A DNA stretch of 64,000 bases from Paenibacillus arenosi (GCF_014841135.1 NZ_JACYTN010000017.1:45086-109085), one strand, 5' to 3'. Counted from the stretch's first letter, positions 8,519 through 18,464 are shown. The notes: a model not told the origin generated them from the sequence alone. Translations and numbers: made by a program.

Positions 8519-9852
8519 GTCGTCTCTCCTTTCCTTTTCGGTCTAAGCGTGATGAGCACCATGAGGCAGCAGAAATGACTCATATACAAGTGGGATATGA
8601 ACAAACTGGAGAGCTTCGTGATACGGAGCATTTATATGCTAACGTTCGTGAACGGGTTAGAGAGCAGATGGAATGGGATGAGGAACTCGAAGATGAACAA
8701 TTACAGGTTCGAATCGAGCAGGTTCTTTTTACACTTCCTGAAATGAAGCGACTGACTTCTCAAGAGATGCATTCGATTGTAATGCGTGTTTTTCATAGCT
8801 TCCGGGGGCTAGATGCGTTGCAGCCGTTAGTGGATGATCCCTCAGTTACAGAAATTATGATTAACGGTCATCAGGAAATATTTATTGAGCGGGATGGAAG
8901 AATGGAACAGTTGGAGATGAAGTTTGAGAACCGAGAGAAGCTTGAAGACATTATTCAAGCGATCGTATCTCAAGTGAATCGTGTCGTAAATGAATCTTCA
9001 CCGATTGTAGACGCACGGCTATCGGATGGTTCACGGGTGCATGTTGTGCTCCCTCCGATAGCACTCAAAGGCCCAACTGTGACGATTCGTAAATTTCCTA
9101 CTCAACCTATGACGATGGATGATTTAGTACAGCGGGGTGCCATTACAGTAGAAGCGTCAGAGCTCTTGAAGACACTCATTCAGGCGAAATATAACATTTT
9201 TATTAGCGGAGGAACGGGTTCGGGCAAGACAACATTTTTAAATGCATTGTCGCAATATATTCCCTCTAGTGAGCGAGTTATTACCATCGAAGATGCTGCA
9301 GAGTTGCAAATTATAACGGTGCCGAATCTAGTTGGCTTGGAGACGCGGAATGCCAATACCGAGGGAAAAGGTGCCATTCCGATGCGAGATCTGATTCGAG
9401 CATCACTTCGGATGCGACCCAATCGAGTTGTGGTCGGAGAGGTCCGTGGCGCTGAAGCTCTTGATATGCTGCAGGCTATGAATACTGGGCACGATGGGAG
9501 CTTATCAACTGGCCATGCGAACAGTGCGCGCGACATGATGAGCCGCTTGGAAACGATGGTACTAAGTGGGGCGAGCCTTCCTTTGCCTGTTATACGACAG
9601 CAAATTGCGTCCGCTCTTGATATTATCGTCCATCTAGCCCGTATTCGAGATGGATCGCGCAAAGTGCTGGAGATTGCGGAGGTGAGTGGTATGGAAGGAG
9701 GTGAGATTGTGCTCTTTCCTCTGTACACATTTGATGAGGAAGGCGAAGTAGATGGGGTTGTGCATGGAAGATTAACATGCAAAGGTTCTTTGCAAGAACG
9801 CTGGAAGCTGCAAATGGCCGGACTACGTTGCCCTAATGAGGAGGGGGGATGA
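8515..9852 (+). CDS. tadA: TadA/CpaF secretion ATPase of the Tad pilus system
   Basis: The protein has 445 residues and belongs to the VirB11/PilT-like secretion ATPases. It has Walker A SGGTGSGKTTFLNAL, the acidic EDAAELQI box, Walker B VVVGEVRGAEALDML, and the histidine box TGHDGSLSTGHANS. It powers assembly of Flp pilins through the TadB/TadC platform at the inner face of the membrane. The ATG at 8515 overlaps the tadZ stop as ATGA; an in-frame ATG at 8500 is a possible longer start, and neither has a strong ribosome binding site, which points to coupling. Confidence 0.95.
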   Translation: MSRLSFPFRSKRDEHHEAAEMTHIQVGYEQTGELRDTEHLYANVRERVREQMEWDEELEDEQLQVRIEQVLFTLPEMKRLTSQEMHSIVMRVFHSFRGLDALQPLVDDPSVTEIMINGHQEIFIERDGRMEQLEMKFENREKLEDIIQAIVSQVNRVVNESSPIVDARLSDGSRVHVVLPPIALKGPTVTIRKFPTQPMTMDDLVQRGAITVEASELLKTLIQAKYNIFISGGTGSGKTTFLNALSQYIPSSERVITIEDAAELQIITVPNLVGLETRNANTEGKGAIPMRDLIRASLRMRPNRVVVGEVRGAEALDMLQAMNTGHDGSLSTGHANSARDMMSRLETMVLSGASLPLPVIRQQIASALDIIVHLARIRDGSRKVLEIAEVSGMEGGEIVLFPLYTFDEEGEVDGVVHGRLTCKGSLQERWKLQMAGLRCPNEEGG

Positions 9853-10646
9853 TGCAAAGTGAACCTAACAAACGTTTTTCTATGAACAAATCCAAGGAGC
9901 AGGGCTTGCCAGATTACACGGTATATCAACAGTCTGTTGGAGAATATGTTTTTGGATTAGTGATAGGTATAAGCTGTATGTCATTTGTGGGTTATTTATT
10001 TTATCAGCATTTCATAGGGGTCATTATTTTTGGTGCGCTTGGCTTATATTATCCGCGAATACGAGGTCGTGGACTGATAGAGCGCCGTCGGGCACAATTG
10101 ACACTTCAGTTTAAACAGGCGCTTCATTCTATATCTTCTTCATTGTCTGCGGGAAGATCAATTGAAAATGCTCTTAAAGAAGCATCACATGATTTAAAGA
10201 TGCTGTATCCTGGTGTCGAAGTTGATATGATGCGGGAACTCCGCATTATACGAGCCAGGATGGAAAACGGAGTTCCTATGGAAAAGGCCATGATGGATTT
10301 TAGTCAACGTGCTAATCAAGATGATATCTCGAATTTTGTTGATGTTATCGTAACTTGCAAACGATTGGGCGGTGACCTTGTAGAAGTTGTACGAAGAACA
10401 TCTACCGTTATAAGCGAGAAGATGGATATTGTACAAGAAATTGAGGTGCTTATAGCCCAGAAACGGCTGGAAATGAAAGCGATGATGGTGGCACCCTTTT
10501 TCTTTATTGGATTTATTAACTTTAGCTCACCAGATTTTATGGCTCCTTTATATGAAGGCGGTGGGAGAATTCTTGCAACGGTCTCATTAGCTTTGCTCTT
10601 TATAGGAATATGGCTTCTAAAGAAAATGATGAACATTCGAGTATAA
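9849..10646 (+). CDS. tadB: TadB-like platform protein (type II secretion F domain)
   Basis: The 265-residue protein has paired hydrophobic segments near residues 35-70, two more at the C-terminus, and a cytoplasmic helical T2SSF domain (about 90-205) containing FKQALHSISSSLSAGRSIENAL. TadB and TadC together form the membrane platform that TadA drives. The ATG at 9849 overlaps the tadA stop and has a GGAGGGGGG site. The pattern of a GxPMEKAMxDF turn followed by helices is typical of the family. Confidence 0.88.
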   Translation: MMQSEPNKRFSMNKSKEQGLPDYTVYQQSVGEYVFGLVIGISCMSFVGYLFYQHFIGVIIFGALGLYYPRIRGRGLIERRRAQLTLQFKQALHSISSSLSAGRSIENALKEASHDLKMLYPGVEVDMMRELRIIRARMENGVPMEKAMMDFSQRANQDDISNFVDVIVTCKRLGGDLVEVVRRTSTVISEKMDIVQEIEVLIAQKRLEMKAMMVAPFFFIGFINFSSPDFMAPLYEGGGRILATVSLALLFIGIWLLKKMMNIRV

Positions 10647-10679
10647 CTCGTTCGTTACCAATTAGGGCGGTGATTGTGG

Positions 10680-11558
10680 ATGTTGGGACAATGGCTATGG
10701 TTCGCAGCATTTACTATGATGCTGGTCATTTTTATTGCCGGTCACATGCAAGCAAGAGGGAAGCATAACGAAATTATTAGTCAGGTGGATCCTTCGTATA
10801 AGCTCACAGCGTGGTTAGCATTTGCTTTGCATTTGACAGGAAAAATTCAACGAACTTTGGATACGCATCCGATATTTGTCTCTCTTAGACAGGCTGTTTT
10901 TCAATTGCACGGTCCGCAAGCTTTTTATGTTCGATATCGTCTCTTCGTAGGTGAGGTAATGCTAATCGTATATATAGGCACTATGGTAGCGTTGCTGTTG
11001 CCTGCAGTAACTGATGGTAGTGCCATTAATTTCGTGGGTGCATGGATGTTGACGCTAATTCTTCCGTTGGTGAAGTCAAAGGAACTTATAAACAAGTCTG
11101 TACAAAAACAACAAGACATACAGATGGAGCTACCTGAGCTTCTTAGCAAATTAAGCTTGCTCGTTCAAGCAGGAGAAACAGTCCAAAAGGCGCTTGCTAT
11201 ATGTGTACATCGTAAAGGCGAGCACTTGAATCATCCGTTGTACATAGAACTGAATCGCATGTTGAAAGATGTGCAGAATGGTTATTCATTTGCACAGGCA
11301 CTAGAGCAATTTTCCAAGCGCTGCGCGGTTCAAGAGGCTGCAATGTTTACGACCACGATTTTGATGAATCAGAAGCGAGGCGGAGCATCGTTCGTATTGG
11401 CGATGGAGGATTTGGGAAGGCAGTTGTGGGACAAGCGTAAGGCAGTTGCGCGCAAAAGGGGAGAAGAGGCATCAACGAAGCTTATATTTCCGATGATGCT
11501 GATGTTCCTTGTCGTGTTAGCGGTTGTCGGTGGACCTGCACTTATGATGATGGGTTAA
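10680..11558 (+). CDS. tadC: TadC-like platform protein (type II secretion F domain)
   Basis: The protein has 292 residues. It has an N-terminal membrane helix, a hydrophobic pair near 90-140, a T2SSF domain (about 150-270, including LPELLSKLSLLVQAGETVQKAL), and a C-terminal helix. It is the partner of TadB in the pilus platform. The ATG at 10680 is favoured because the GGTGA upstream sits at a normal distance; the TTG at 10674 would abut it. Only 33 bases separate it from tadB. Confidence 0.87.
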   Translation: MLGQWLWFAAFTMMLVIFIAGHMQARGKHNEIISQVDPSYKLTAWLAFALHLTGKIQRTLDTHPIFVSLRQAVFQLHGPQAFYVRYRLFVGEVMLIVYIGTMVALLLPAVTDGSAINFVGAWMLTLILPLVKSKELINKSVQKQQDIQMELPELLSKLSLLVQAGETVQKALAICVHRKGEHLNHPLYIELNRMLKDVQNGYSFAQALEQFSKRCAVQEAAMFTTTILMNQKRGGASFVLAMEDLGRQLWDKRKAVARKRGEEASTKLIFPMMLMFLVVLAVVGGPALMMMG

Positions 11559-11603
11559 CTGACAGTATATCTTACCATTTGAACATGAAAAGGAGAGATT
11601 TAT

Positions 11604-11795
11604 ATGTTGCAAGCAATGAAATTCCAATGGAAACGTTTTTGGAAAGAAGAAGACGGGTTGGGAATGGTGGAGCTAGTCGTTATTATTGCAGTGGTTGTTT
11701 TCTTGGCATTGATTTTTAGAAATCAAATTTCTAGTTTTATTTCGAGCATTATTACAGGAGCTCAAAGCAAGACAACAGATTTAATGGGGAAATGA
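11604..11795 (+). CDS. flp: Flp1-type type IVb pilin
   Basis: This 63-residue prepilin is the predicted pilus subunit. A short basic leader ends in EEDG (G18), followed by LGMVE, so that Glu23 is at +5 after the predicted prepilin peptidase cut. A single hydrophobic helix (about 21-45) and a short polar tail follow. The length and layout fit the Flp family. The start has a strong AAAAGGAGAG site. The prepilin peptidase gene lies downstream in the same operon. Confidence 0.9.
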   Translation: MLQAMKFQWKRFWKEEDGLGMVELVVIIAVVVFLALIFRNQISSFISSIITGAQSKTTDLMGK

Positions 11796-11799
11796 TGGG

Positions 11800-12480
11800 A
11801 TGAAGGTATTTAGAAAATGGCGTTGGCTATCTCGAGAAGATGGGGCAGCTATTATAATAGAGGCGTCGATTGTATTTCCTATCATACTATTGTGCACGTT
11901 AATTATGCTATTTCTAGGGATCATGATTTACCTCAAAGCTATTACTGCACATGGTGCTGTTCTCAGCTCGGAGCGTGCGGGAGTTATATGGAGTAATAGT
12001 AACAAACATCCGCTAACAGGTGCTTTTCCACAGCACACCTACGATAAATTATATTGGCGGGCACTCGACGACAAGTTAATAGACCGAGTATTTCAAGGAG
12101 GCGGCGCTGATAGCGCCTTCTCCATAGCACTACCGAATACAGGATCTTCTGGTAGCTTGGCTGAGAAGAAGCTAGGATTAAGCGCCGAACATATTCCTAA
12201 TGCTTACAAAGGGAGCATGGAATATGGAAATAGCTTAGTAGAACGTACAGTAACAACTTATTTGCAAGAGCCAGTTAAAGATAACGTACTAGAACGTTTG
12301 TCAGGAAAAAGCATTGAGGTTGATGGGACGGCAGTAACAGCGGTTGTTGAACCTGCGGAGTTTATTCGTACTGTGCAATTTGTTAGATATATGCAAGTTA
12401 AACTTACAGAAATGAGTGGGACGCTTGGGGCAACTCCAAGAGAGGCAGGTTCTATGATACAAAGAGCTGCCGCACCATAG
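11800..12480 (+). CDS. tadE: TadE-like pilus assembly protein
   Basis: The protein has 226 residues. A basic N-terminus is followed by EDGAAIIIEASIVFPIILL and a long hydrophobic helix. This matches the prepilin-like N-terminus of TadE, with a Glu six residues after Gly15. The rest is an extracytoplasmic domain with no motif I can name. TadE-like pseudopilins are thought to be processed by the same peptidase as Flp. It starts four bases after the flp stop, so it is in the same operon. Confidence 0.8.
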   Translation: MKVFRKWRWLSREDGAAIIIEASIVFPIILLCTLIMLFLGIMIYLKAITAHGAVLSSERAGVIWSNSNKHPLTGAFPQHTYDKLYWRALDDKLIDRVFQGGGADSAFSIALPNTGSSGSLAEKKLGLSAEHIPNAYKGSMEYGNSLVERTVTTYLQEPVKDNVLERLSGKSIEVDGTAVTAVVEPAEFIRTVQFVRYMQVKLTEMSGTLGATPREAGSMIQRAAAP

Positions 12481-12572
12481 AAGGGAACTATACTTAATTT
12501 CAAATGTGAAGGCGTTCTTGATTATTGATCGGGGTTCTATTTGTTGAACGGGATGAGTAGGGGGCAGTGTTG

Positions 12573-14858
12573 ATGAACGGTACTAATGTGGCGAAACGAG
12601 TACGCAAACTTAGCATATGGGGAAGACGGTTCTGGAAGCGACAGAAGGGAGCGGTGTCTATTTTTTTAATATTTATCGTTATGGTCGTATTCATGGTCAT
12701 GACGGTATTTATAGACTATGCACGTATTGCAGCAATGGAATGGCGTTCGGAAGTAATTGCTCAATCGGCAGCTCGTTCGGTTATGTCGGCTTTTGATCCT
12801 GCTTTGCAGCAGCGTTATGGGTTGTTTGCGTACGGTGAGACAGAACCTGCGTTGATCGTAGAGGAAGTACTTCGTCAACATGTACCACAGCATTCTCAGA
12901 GTTCATTTTCGTGGGTTCAGCTCGAGGCGGACAGTCATTCCACGGGAGTGACTCGTCCTCTTGGGCAATTAGAAGAGTTTGAGCATCAAATTATGGAGGA
13001 CATGAAATATAAAGCTCCAGTTCAGCTCGGATATGAAATATTCGGGAGAATGAAGCCGATGGCGAATGCTATGGGTGAGGCTTCGCAAGTCATGGATCTA
13101 ATGCAGAAGCTAGAGAAGATGTACACCAAACGCAATCATTTGTTGGATGAAGTGATTAAAGATCAAAAAGCCGCCCGTATTGCTTTTTCCGATGCGCAGT
13201 TAGATACAAAAATTATTGATGGGATTCAAGTGTTCTATAACCCTCAGCATATAGCTAGTAATCCAATCGGAACCATCAATACAGCTGCAGATATTGCGAT
13301 GCAGTATAACGATTATGCTACTAAGTATGCATCTGATCAAGCTACTGCGAAAGATAAGGATAAACAGCACCAAAGTGAAATAAAAGAATATGAGAGTGGT
13401 TCCCACTCTATAACGCTTGAACTAAAGCAAATGTCAGAGTACATGAAAAATAGGCATCAGAACTTTGTTAATCGCTCTATTACGAATCTGGAGGAAGCAA
13501 AGTCGATTAATAGTCAGATGAGTACAATTGTACTTCAAGTACGCCTTAATGGACCTCCTCCCGGCTATAGTCAAGTTGGAGGTGCAAATGTTCCTACCCA
13601 ACAAGGAAGTACTGCCTCACAGGCAGACGTGCTTAATCAAATAAGACAGTCTGCGGACCAACTTGTAATGAGAGATCAATTCTTTATTGAATATGAACGT
13701 GAACTGATTCAACAAAAGACACTAGTTAGTAATTTGGATGACCGCATTAAAGGCTTCTCTTCTTTAGTGGGGCAATTATTAGGCGGGGCGGGTACTAAGC
13801 TTTCACTAGCTCAGTCGGTGTTTAATATGGCACAGCAATGGAAGAAGTATGATAAAGACTACGTAGCCCTATCTAATTTGGTTGACAAGCGTGCAAAAGA
13901 GTTGGCAGAACTTAAAGCGAAGGACAGTGAAATTGCACGTACCAAAAAAGCGGCGGATCAGAAGATGATGGAAGCAGCCGCTTTATTGTCCAGTTTCACT
14001 AACTTGGGTAACCAGATGGAAGCGAACAAAGAAGGCTTTACAGATGTTAGAAAGAAAGTTGAGGCCATACGCCAATTCAATGCGTCTGAGGAAATGAAGC
14101 AAGCTGGAATTTCTAAACCTAACAAGGATGCTAGCGAGGCAAGTTCAGAATCTATGAGTTTTATGACCACGCTGTTTAACGGCATGGGTGATGTTTTAGC
14201 AAGTAGTAGAGATCGAATGTATCGCAATGAGTATGCGTTTTTGTATTTTACTTCCTATGATCCTACCAAACTGCAGTCGATTATGACTTCAGGAGTGAAT
14301 ATACCGAATAGCGTTGTCGAATCATTAGGCGTTCATAATCAAGAGTTGGAGTATATTCTATATGGATTAGATCATCATTTTAGTAATATTGCAGCTGCCT
14401 ATGGTGAGATATTTGCTACTCGATTAGCTATTCGAACGATGGAGGGATTCGTGGAGAATAGACATCTTGTTCATCCACTGCTCATTACTGCCGCAGCTAT
14501 CCTGTATGGGGTTACACAAGCTATCTTAGACATGCAATTACTAGTGACAGTAAACCAAATCCCACTATCTAAATATACACCGAATATAAAGCTTACTTAT
14601 TCGGATCATTTACGGATCTTTATGATGGTACATGGAGATCGAGAGGATATGCTTCAGCGTATGTTGGGGCTTATTCACTACAACACAGGTACAAATCCTA
14701 CAACAAGCGGAACTTATGCAGAGACTCAATTGAGGACGAAGATGAAATTATGGTTTTTGCCAGGGCTGATGAAGCTTCTGGGGCACAGTGGGATGTTAGG
14801 AGGACAGATTGTTAATGGAAAGTACGAGAGCAGTAAAACATCTGTATTTTCTTATTAG
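12573..14858 (+). CDS. Large Tad-locus envelope protein (TadG-like or DUF5702-like)
   Basis: The protein has 761 residues. A basic N-terminus and QKGAVSIFLIFIVMVVFMVM form one membrane helix (about 28-52). It is followed by a roughly 550-residue extracytoplasmic region rich in Lys, Gln and Ala with long heptad-like helical stretches (about 260-300 and 420-500), and by weakly hydrophobic segments near 630-660. The position in Tad loci and the N-terminus recall TadG and the Gram-positive DUF5702 proteins; I cannot decide between them by eye. ATG 12573 has an AGGGGG site eight bases upstream. Confidence 0.65.
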   Translation: MNGTNVAKRVRKLSIWGRRFWKRQKGAVSIFLIFIVMVVFMVMTVFIDYARIAAMEWRSEVIAQSAARSVMSAFDPALQQRYGLFAYGETEPALIVEEVLRQHVPQHSQSSFSWVQLEADSHSTGVTRPLGQLEEFEHQIMEDMKYKAPVQLGYEIFGRMKPMANAMGEASQVMDLMQKLEKMYTKRNHLLDEVIKDQKAARIAFSDAQLDTKIIDGIQVFYNPQHIASNPIGTINTAADIAMQYNDYATKYASDQATAKDKDKQHQSEIKEYESGSHSITLELKQMSEYMKNRHQNFVNRSITNLEEAKSINSQMSTIVLQVRLNGPPPGYSQVGGANVPTQQGSTASQADVLNQIRQSADQLVMRDQFFIEYERELIQQKTLVSNLDDRIKGFSSLVGQLLGGAGTKLSLAQSVFNMAQQWKKYDKDYVALSNLVDKRAKELAELKAKDSEIARTKKAADQKMMEAAALLSSFTNLGNQMEANKEGFTDVRKKVEAIRQFNASEEMKQAGISKPNKDASEASSESMSFMTTLFNGMGDVLASSRDRMYRNEYAFLYFTSYDPTKLQSIMTSGVNIPNSVVESLGVHNQELEYILYGLDHHFSNIAAAYGEIFATRLAIRTMEGFVENRHLVHPLLITAAAILYGVTQAILDMQLLVTVNQIPLSKYTPNIKLTYSDHLRIFMMVHGDREDMLQRMLGLIHYNTGTNPTTSGTYAETQLRTKMKLWFLPGLMKLLGHSGMLGGQIVNGKYESSKTSVFSY

Positions 14859-15861
14859 ACATCGACTACAAGTACGACCCCTTTACCCCAAACAACGTCT
14901 ATTATTACGTAATAATGAGAATGGTAGCATTATTGTTGAAGCGGCGTTGCTACTACCAATGGTACTGCTGTTATTTCTGTTCTTTATTTATATGATACAG
15001 GCTGCTGTTATATCTACCGCGTTGCAGTCCGCAGCAACGAATAGTGTAAAGCAGGTAGCGACACATATGTATCCGGTAGCATTAGCAGCGGAAGCGATTC
15101 CGCCTGTGTGGGAGACGGGGCCAATCGGGAGAATCATGTCTAAACCTCCAATTGCTAATGCTCAGCTTCTCATCACTGAATTTGTAAATACATTTGGAGT
15201 ATCACTGCCAGAGCCCGTATCCAGTTGGGTGGTCTCTGGCAAGGATTGGGTAGGTAATCAGGTTCATTCCCTTGGCGAACAATTACAAGCGCCTGCTGGT
15301 CAAGCTATATTTCAACCGCTCTTGGCGAGATACGGTATACAACATGTACTAGTAGCTGACCGAATACGAGTAACGCATTTGAAGCTCCCTGATCTCAAAG
15401 GAAAGCAGTCTCCCTTTATTTCGCTGCAAATTGAATATGATCTGCCAATGAGGGTGCCTTTCACGATGGAGAAAGTGACGTTAACGGCACGAGCGTCTGA
15501 GCGAGTATGGGTTGGGGATGGACCTCCTCCAAATTCAAATAACGGACAAGCGGGATCATCCAAAGATAAGCCGCCGCCTCAATTAGGAACGTTATCACCT
15601 CAGCCACTTCACCCAGGAGGGAAAGCAAGTCTAAATGCCAAAGTTGAACCAAATGAACGGGTAGAGCTTGTTGTCTATTGGAAAAGCGGGAAGAGCGAGG
15701 CAAAGCATGTTGGCTGGGCTGAAGCTGATGCCAACGGCAATATTAGTTGGACTTGGCATATATCAGGGAATACACAGCCGGGTACTTGGAAGCTGGAAGT
15801 ACGGACGGCTGATGGTCGTTCTAGCACGATGATGTTCGACGTCGAGAAAAAAATGAAGTGA
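14815..15861 (+). CDS. Second TadE-like pseudopilin with C-terminal beta-rich domain
   Basis: The protein has about 348 residues. After a basic leader, NGSIIVEAALLLPMVLLLFLFF forms a prepilin-like helix with Glu after the Gly, as in TadE. A proline- and glycine-rich linker (about 240-270) leads to a C-terminal segment (about 270-348) that looks like a small immunoglobulin-like domain, ending GTWKLEVRTADGRSS. Its start overlaps the previous gene. The TTG at 14809 is five bases from AGGAGG and the ATG at 14815 is eleven away, so the exact start is uncertain. The C-terminal domain may contact the wall or partners; this is inference. Confidence 0.72.
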   Translation: MESTRAVKHLYFLIRHRLQVRPLYPKQRLLLRNNENGSIIVEAALLLPMVLLLFLFFIYMIQAAVISTALQSAATNSVKQVATHMYPVALAAEAIPPVWETGPIGRIMSKPPIANAQLLITEFVNTFGVSLPEPVSSWVVSGKDWVGNQVHSLGEQLQAPAGQAIFQPLLARYGIQHVLVADRIRVTHLKLPDLKGKQSPFISLQIEYDLPMRVPFTMEKVTLTARASERVWVGDGPPPNSNNGQAGSSKDKPPPQLGTLSPQPLHPGGKASLNAKVEPNERVELVVYWKSGKSEAKHVGWAEADANGNISWTWHISGNTQPGTWKLEVRTADGRSSTMMFDVEKKMK

Positions 15862-15873
15862 GGTGCTGGGCAT

Positions 15874-16386
15874 TTGAATGGTGCTGATCTGATAGGGGCT
15901 TTTTTAGTAGCTTTTGCTTGTGTAACAGATGTTCGGAAGCGAATCATACCGAATTATCTCACAGTAACTGCTGTTGTTAGTGCCTTACTGTTCCACTCCA
16001 TCATGACTGGAATGGAAGGATTACTATTTGTGTTTAAGGGCATTATGATTGGCTTTATTCCTTTATTTCTGTTATATGTGATGCGGACAGTTGGAGCAGG
16101 CGACGTGAAGTTTTTTGCTGCACTGGGCGCATGGATGGGAGGGGGATTCATCTGGGATACTTTTATGCTCTCGATCATATACGGCGGGTTAATTGCGCTA
16201 GCGATTCTCCTATATCAATATCGTACATTAGGCAAAAGGTTGCTGCGATCCTTGCTGTTGTTCATCGGATTGAAGTCATTAGAGCCGATTAAGGATGTCA
16301 TTCGTCAACCAGCTACATTTCCATTTATGATCGCGGTCGCTCCGGCAGCTGTAACGGCATATTCATTTTCTTTGTATGTTGTGTAA
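15874..16386 (+). CDS. tadV: Prepilin peptidase, A24 family (TadV/CpaA-like)
   Basis: This 170-residue membrane protein has the two aspartates of A24 peptidases: D19 in CVTDVRKRIIPN and the GAGD motif near residue 79. Five to six hydrophobic segments are visible. It lacks the N-terminal methylase domain of longer PilD enzymes, as is usual for Tad systems. It should cut the leaders of Flp and of the TadE-like proteins. It uses a TTG start with GAGGTG eight bases upstream. Confidence 0.9.
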   Translation: MNGADLIGAFLVAFACVTDVRKRIIPNYLTVTAVVSALLFHSIMTGMEGLLFVFKGIMIGFIPLFLLYVMRTVGAGDVKFFAALGAWMGGGFIWDTFMLSIIYGGLIALAILLYQYRTLGKRLLRSLLLFIGLKSLEPIKDVIRQPATFPFMIAVAPAAVTAYSFSLYVV

Positions 16387-16438
16387 CAGTCGATGCATGG
16401 TTTGAGGGGCAAGTTGAGAGCGAGAAAGGAGTTCTACT

Positions 16439-18250
16439 GTGTACGGGTATAAGGCGGATTTTGTTCATGATGGTAAAGTAATGATGAAAGTTGTTCGTGA
16501 CCCAGCGATACGGTCAGACGAATTGGACATGCATGCTATAAAGATGATGCAGCGGCACCCTATTCCACAGATGCTTACCCTTGATGTACGAGAAATCGAT
16601 TTTAATGTAGAACTCTATTTCGATATTAGCGGTAAAAAAATGCTTCAGCAGCTATTTCGTAGTGAAAAGTTAACAGAAATGCAGCTATATGAGTGGTTAC
16701 TACAATTGATGCGAATGGTAGAAGATTGTCGTTCATACATGCTGCATCCGAATCAATTGCTGCTTCATGAACAATTTATATTTATTGAAGGGGGCATTGC
16801 GCAAGGAGTTCTGCACGTGCCTTATATCCCGATACAAGGGGCATTGAACGAGAACAGTATGATGGAGAGTATTTGCCGTCTTGCCATTCAACTATCAGGC
16901 AGTGTATCAAGTTGGCAAGGGGATACTTTTCAGCAGATGGTTCGTATGCTGCACGACGGCAGTTATTCCATAACTCAAGTACGTCAATTCGTCCAATCGG
17001 CTATCGCTAATCCATTGGCTGGTGCGAGTACATGGAATAGCAGTACGGCTGCTTCTTCGGGGATTACAACTGAGCGTACATCCTTTAGTCAAATAAATAC
17101 TATGGGGGATTTATCTAGGAATCCACATGCTAGCAATGAAAGTTACAACTCTATTCCATCCGCTAAGTCTAAGCCTTCAACGAACGGAATAGCTCACTCC
17201 TATTCGCAGCATATAGCAGATGCTCGTCCCTCGATGTCAGATCAAATGAATGCTAATCGAATGACTACTACACGTGCAATGAATGATTCGAATACCAATT
17301 CATCTGCCCATTTAGATTCTGCTGAATTACAGTATCAGAATCAACTTGCATGGCCGGAGCCTGATGCTGAAGAAAATAGCGGTGAGCTTCAACCACTACA
17401 ATCACAATCGCCAATTATCGGGGTGGCTATTGCAGTCATAATATCTGTACTGGGTTGGAAATTCGGTTACATGGAGAGTCGTGATTCCATTGGCATGCTT
17501 TTGAGTTCCGCTGCTACAGCAGTAGCTCTCTTTATGGGATTTGCATGGTGGAAAGGTTGGTTCTTAGGAATGGTGAGCTGGTTCCGAAATAGCAACAATC
17601 GTGACAAAGCTAAGAGCATGCAGAAAAAGTGGTCTGTTACACCAGCAACAGGCATGCTTCCTGATTTCGCATCGGTAGAGCTGCCGTCAACTTTGTTGTC
17701 ACCCTCAACGCCCACGGCTGATTATAAAAAAACTAATATTAACTTTACACCAGCATTTGTTGTGCCGCCACTTCGATCACAGGAGCCAGTATCTCTTGGA
17801 TCTCATTATAATGATATGTCAGAACATACGACCTTGATGAGCGGAGGTCAATTTGATGCAACTACGCTACTTGATTCCTCTGTGGGGAATCTTGAATCAA
17901 ATGCTCCGATTATCTTTGCACTTGAACGTCTTGCTTCTGACGAGAGAACGGTTGAAGAAGTGATTACGATTACGGAGTGGCCATTCATAATTGGAAGGGG
18001 AGCTCAAGGGGTACATCATGCATTGTCCTTGATGGGTATTTCAAAGATGCACTGTGAATTGAATAGGCATGACGATCATTATGTCATTCAAGATTTAGGC
18101 TCAAAAAATGGAACTGAGCTGCAAAATGATATGCTGATCCCATATAAAAAATATCCGCTCCACGAAGGAGATCATATTCGAATCATTGATTATGTATATC
18201 GGGTGAGTATGAAAAGAGCACGTGCGTCTAGAGCATCGCACATGCACTGA
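16439..18250 (+). CDS. FHA-domain membrane protein of the Tad operon (DUF6382-like N-terminus)
   Basis: The protein has 603 residues. The N-terminal region (about 1-185) resembles DUF6382, which accompanies FHA domains in Bacillota. A Ser/Asn-rich linker, two hydrophobic segments (about 325-345 and 352-378) and a second linker follow. The C-terminal FHA domain (about 510-595) shows GRG, S-x-x-H and DLGSKNGTEL. FHA domains bind phosphothreonine, so the protein may link Ser/Thr phosphorylation to pilus assembly. No kinase gene is in the window. GTG start with AAAGGAG upstream; last gene of the Tad operon. Confidence 0.85.
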   Translation: MYGYKADFVHDGKVMMKVVRDPAIRSDELDMHAIKMMQRHPIPQMLTLDVREIDFNVELYFDISGKKMLQQLFRSEKLTEMQLYEWLLQLMRMVEDCRSYMLHPNQLLLHEQFIFIEGGIAQGVLHVPYIPIQGALNENSMMESICRLAIQLSGSVSSWQGDTFQQMVRMLHDGSYSITQVRQFVQSAIANPLAGASTWNSSTAASSGITTERTSFSQINTMGDLSRNPHASNESYNSIPSAKSKPSTNGIAHSYSQHIADARPSMSDQMNANRMTTTRAMNDSNTNSSAHLDSAELQYQNQLAWPEPDAEENSGELQPLQSQSPIIGVAIAVIISVLGWKFGYMESRDSIGMLLSSAATAVALFMGFAWWKGWFLGMVSWFRNSNNRDKAKSMQKKWSVTPATGMLPDFASVELPSTLLSPSTPTADYKKTNINFTPAFVVPPLRSQEPVSLGSHYNDMSEHTTLMSGGQFDATTLLDSSVGNLESNAPIIFALERLASDERTVEEVITITEWPFIIGRGAQGVHHALSLMGISKMHCELNRHDDHYVIQDLGSKNGTELQNDMLIPYKKYPLHEGDHIRIIDYVYRVSMKRARASRASHMH

Positions 18251-18359
18251 GGATAAGTATTATGAAAATGCCACAGCGGATTCCTATCCGCACATAGGAT
18301 AGGTGTTTGGGGTGGATGAATCTCAGCTCAAACGAGAGTATGTTTCTTTATAATTGTTT

Positions 18360-18405
18360 GAAGCCCTGCATGTTAGCACAATGGCCATGTAGGGCTTCTT
18401 TGTTG
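18360..18405 (+). terminator. Terminator downstream of the Tad operon
   Basis: GAAGCCCT pairs with AGGGCTTC, with additional CATG/CATG pairing, followed by TTTGTTG. It lies about 110 bases after the FHA gene stop. A smaller hairpin (CCTATCC / GGATAGG, 18283-18303) precedes it without a T run. Confidence 0.7.
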
Positions 18406-18464
18406 AGTTTAAGCGATGTTCAAAATTGGATGTGGTCTTGGAGTCTAACGTGGGTGAGGCCATC

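Noticed and set aside
9180..9929. Long antisense frame opposite tadA
   Set aside because: It is a shadow of the strongly conserved tadA frame and has no ribosome binding site or protein-like composition.
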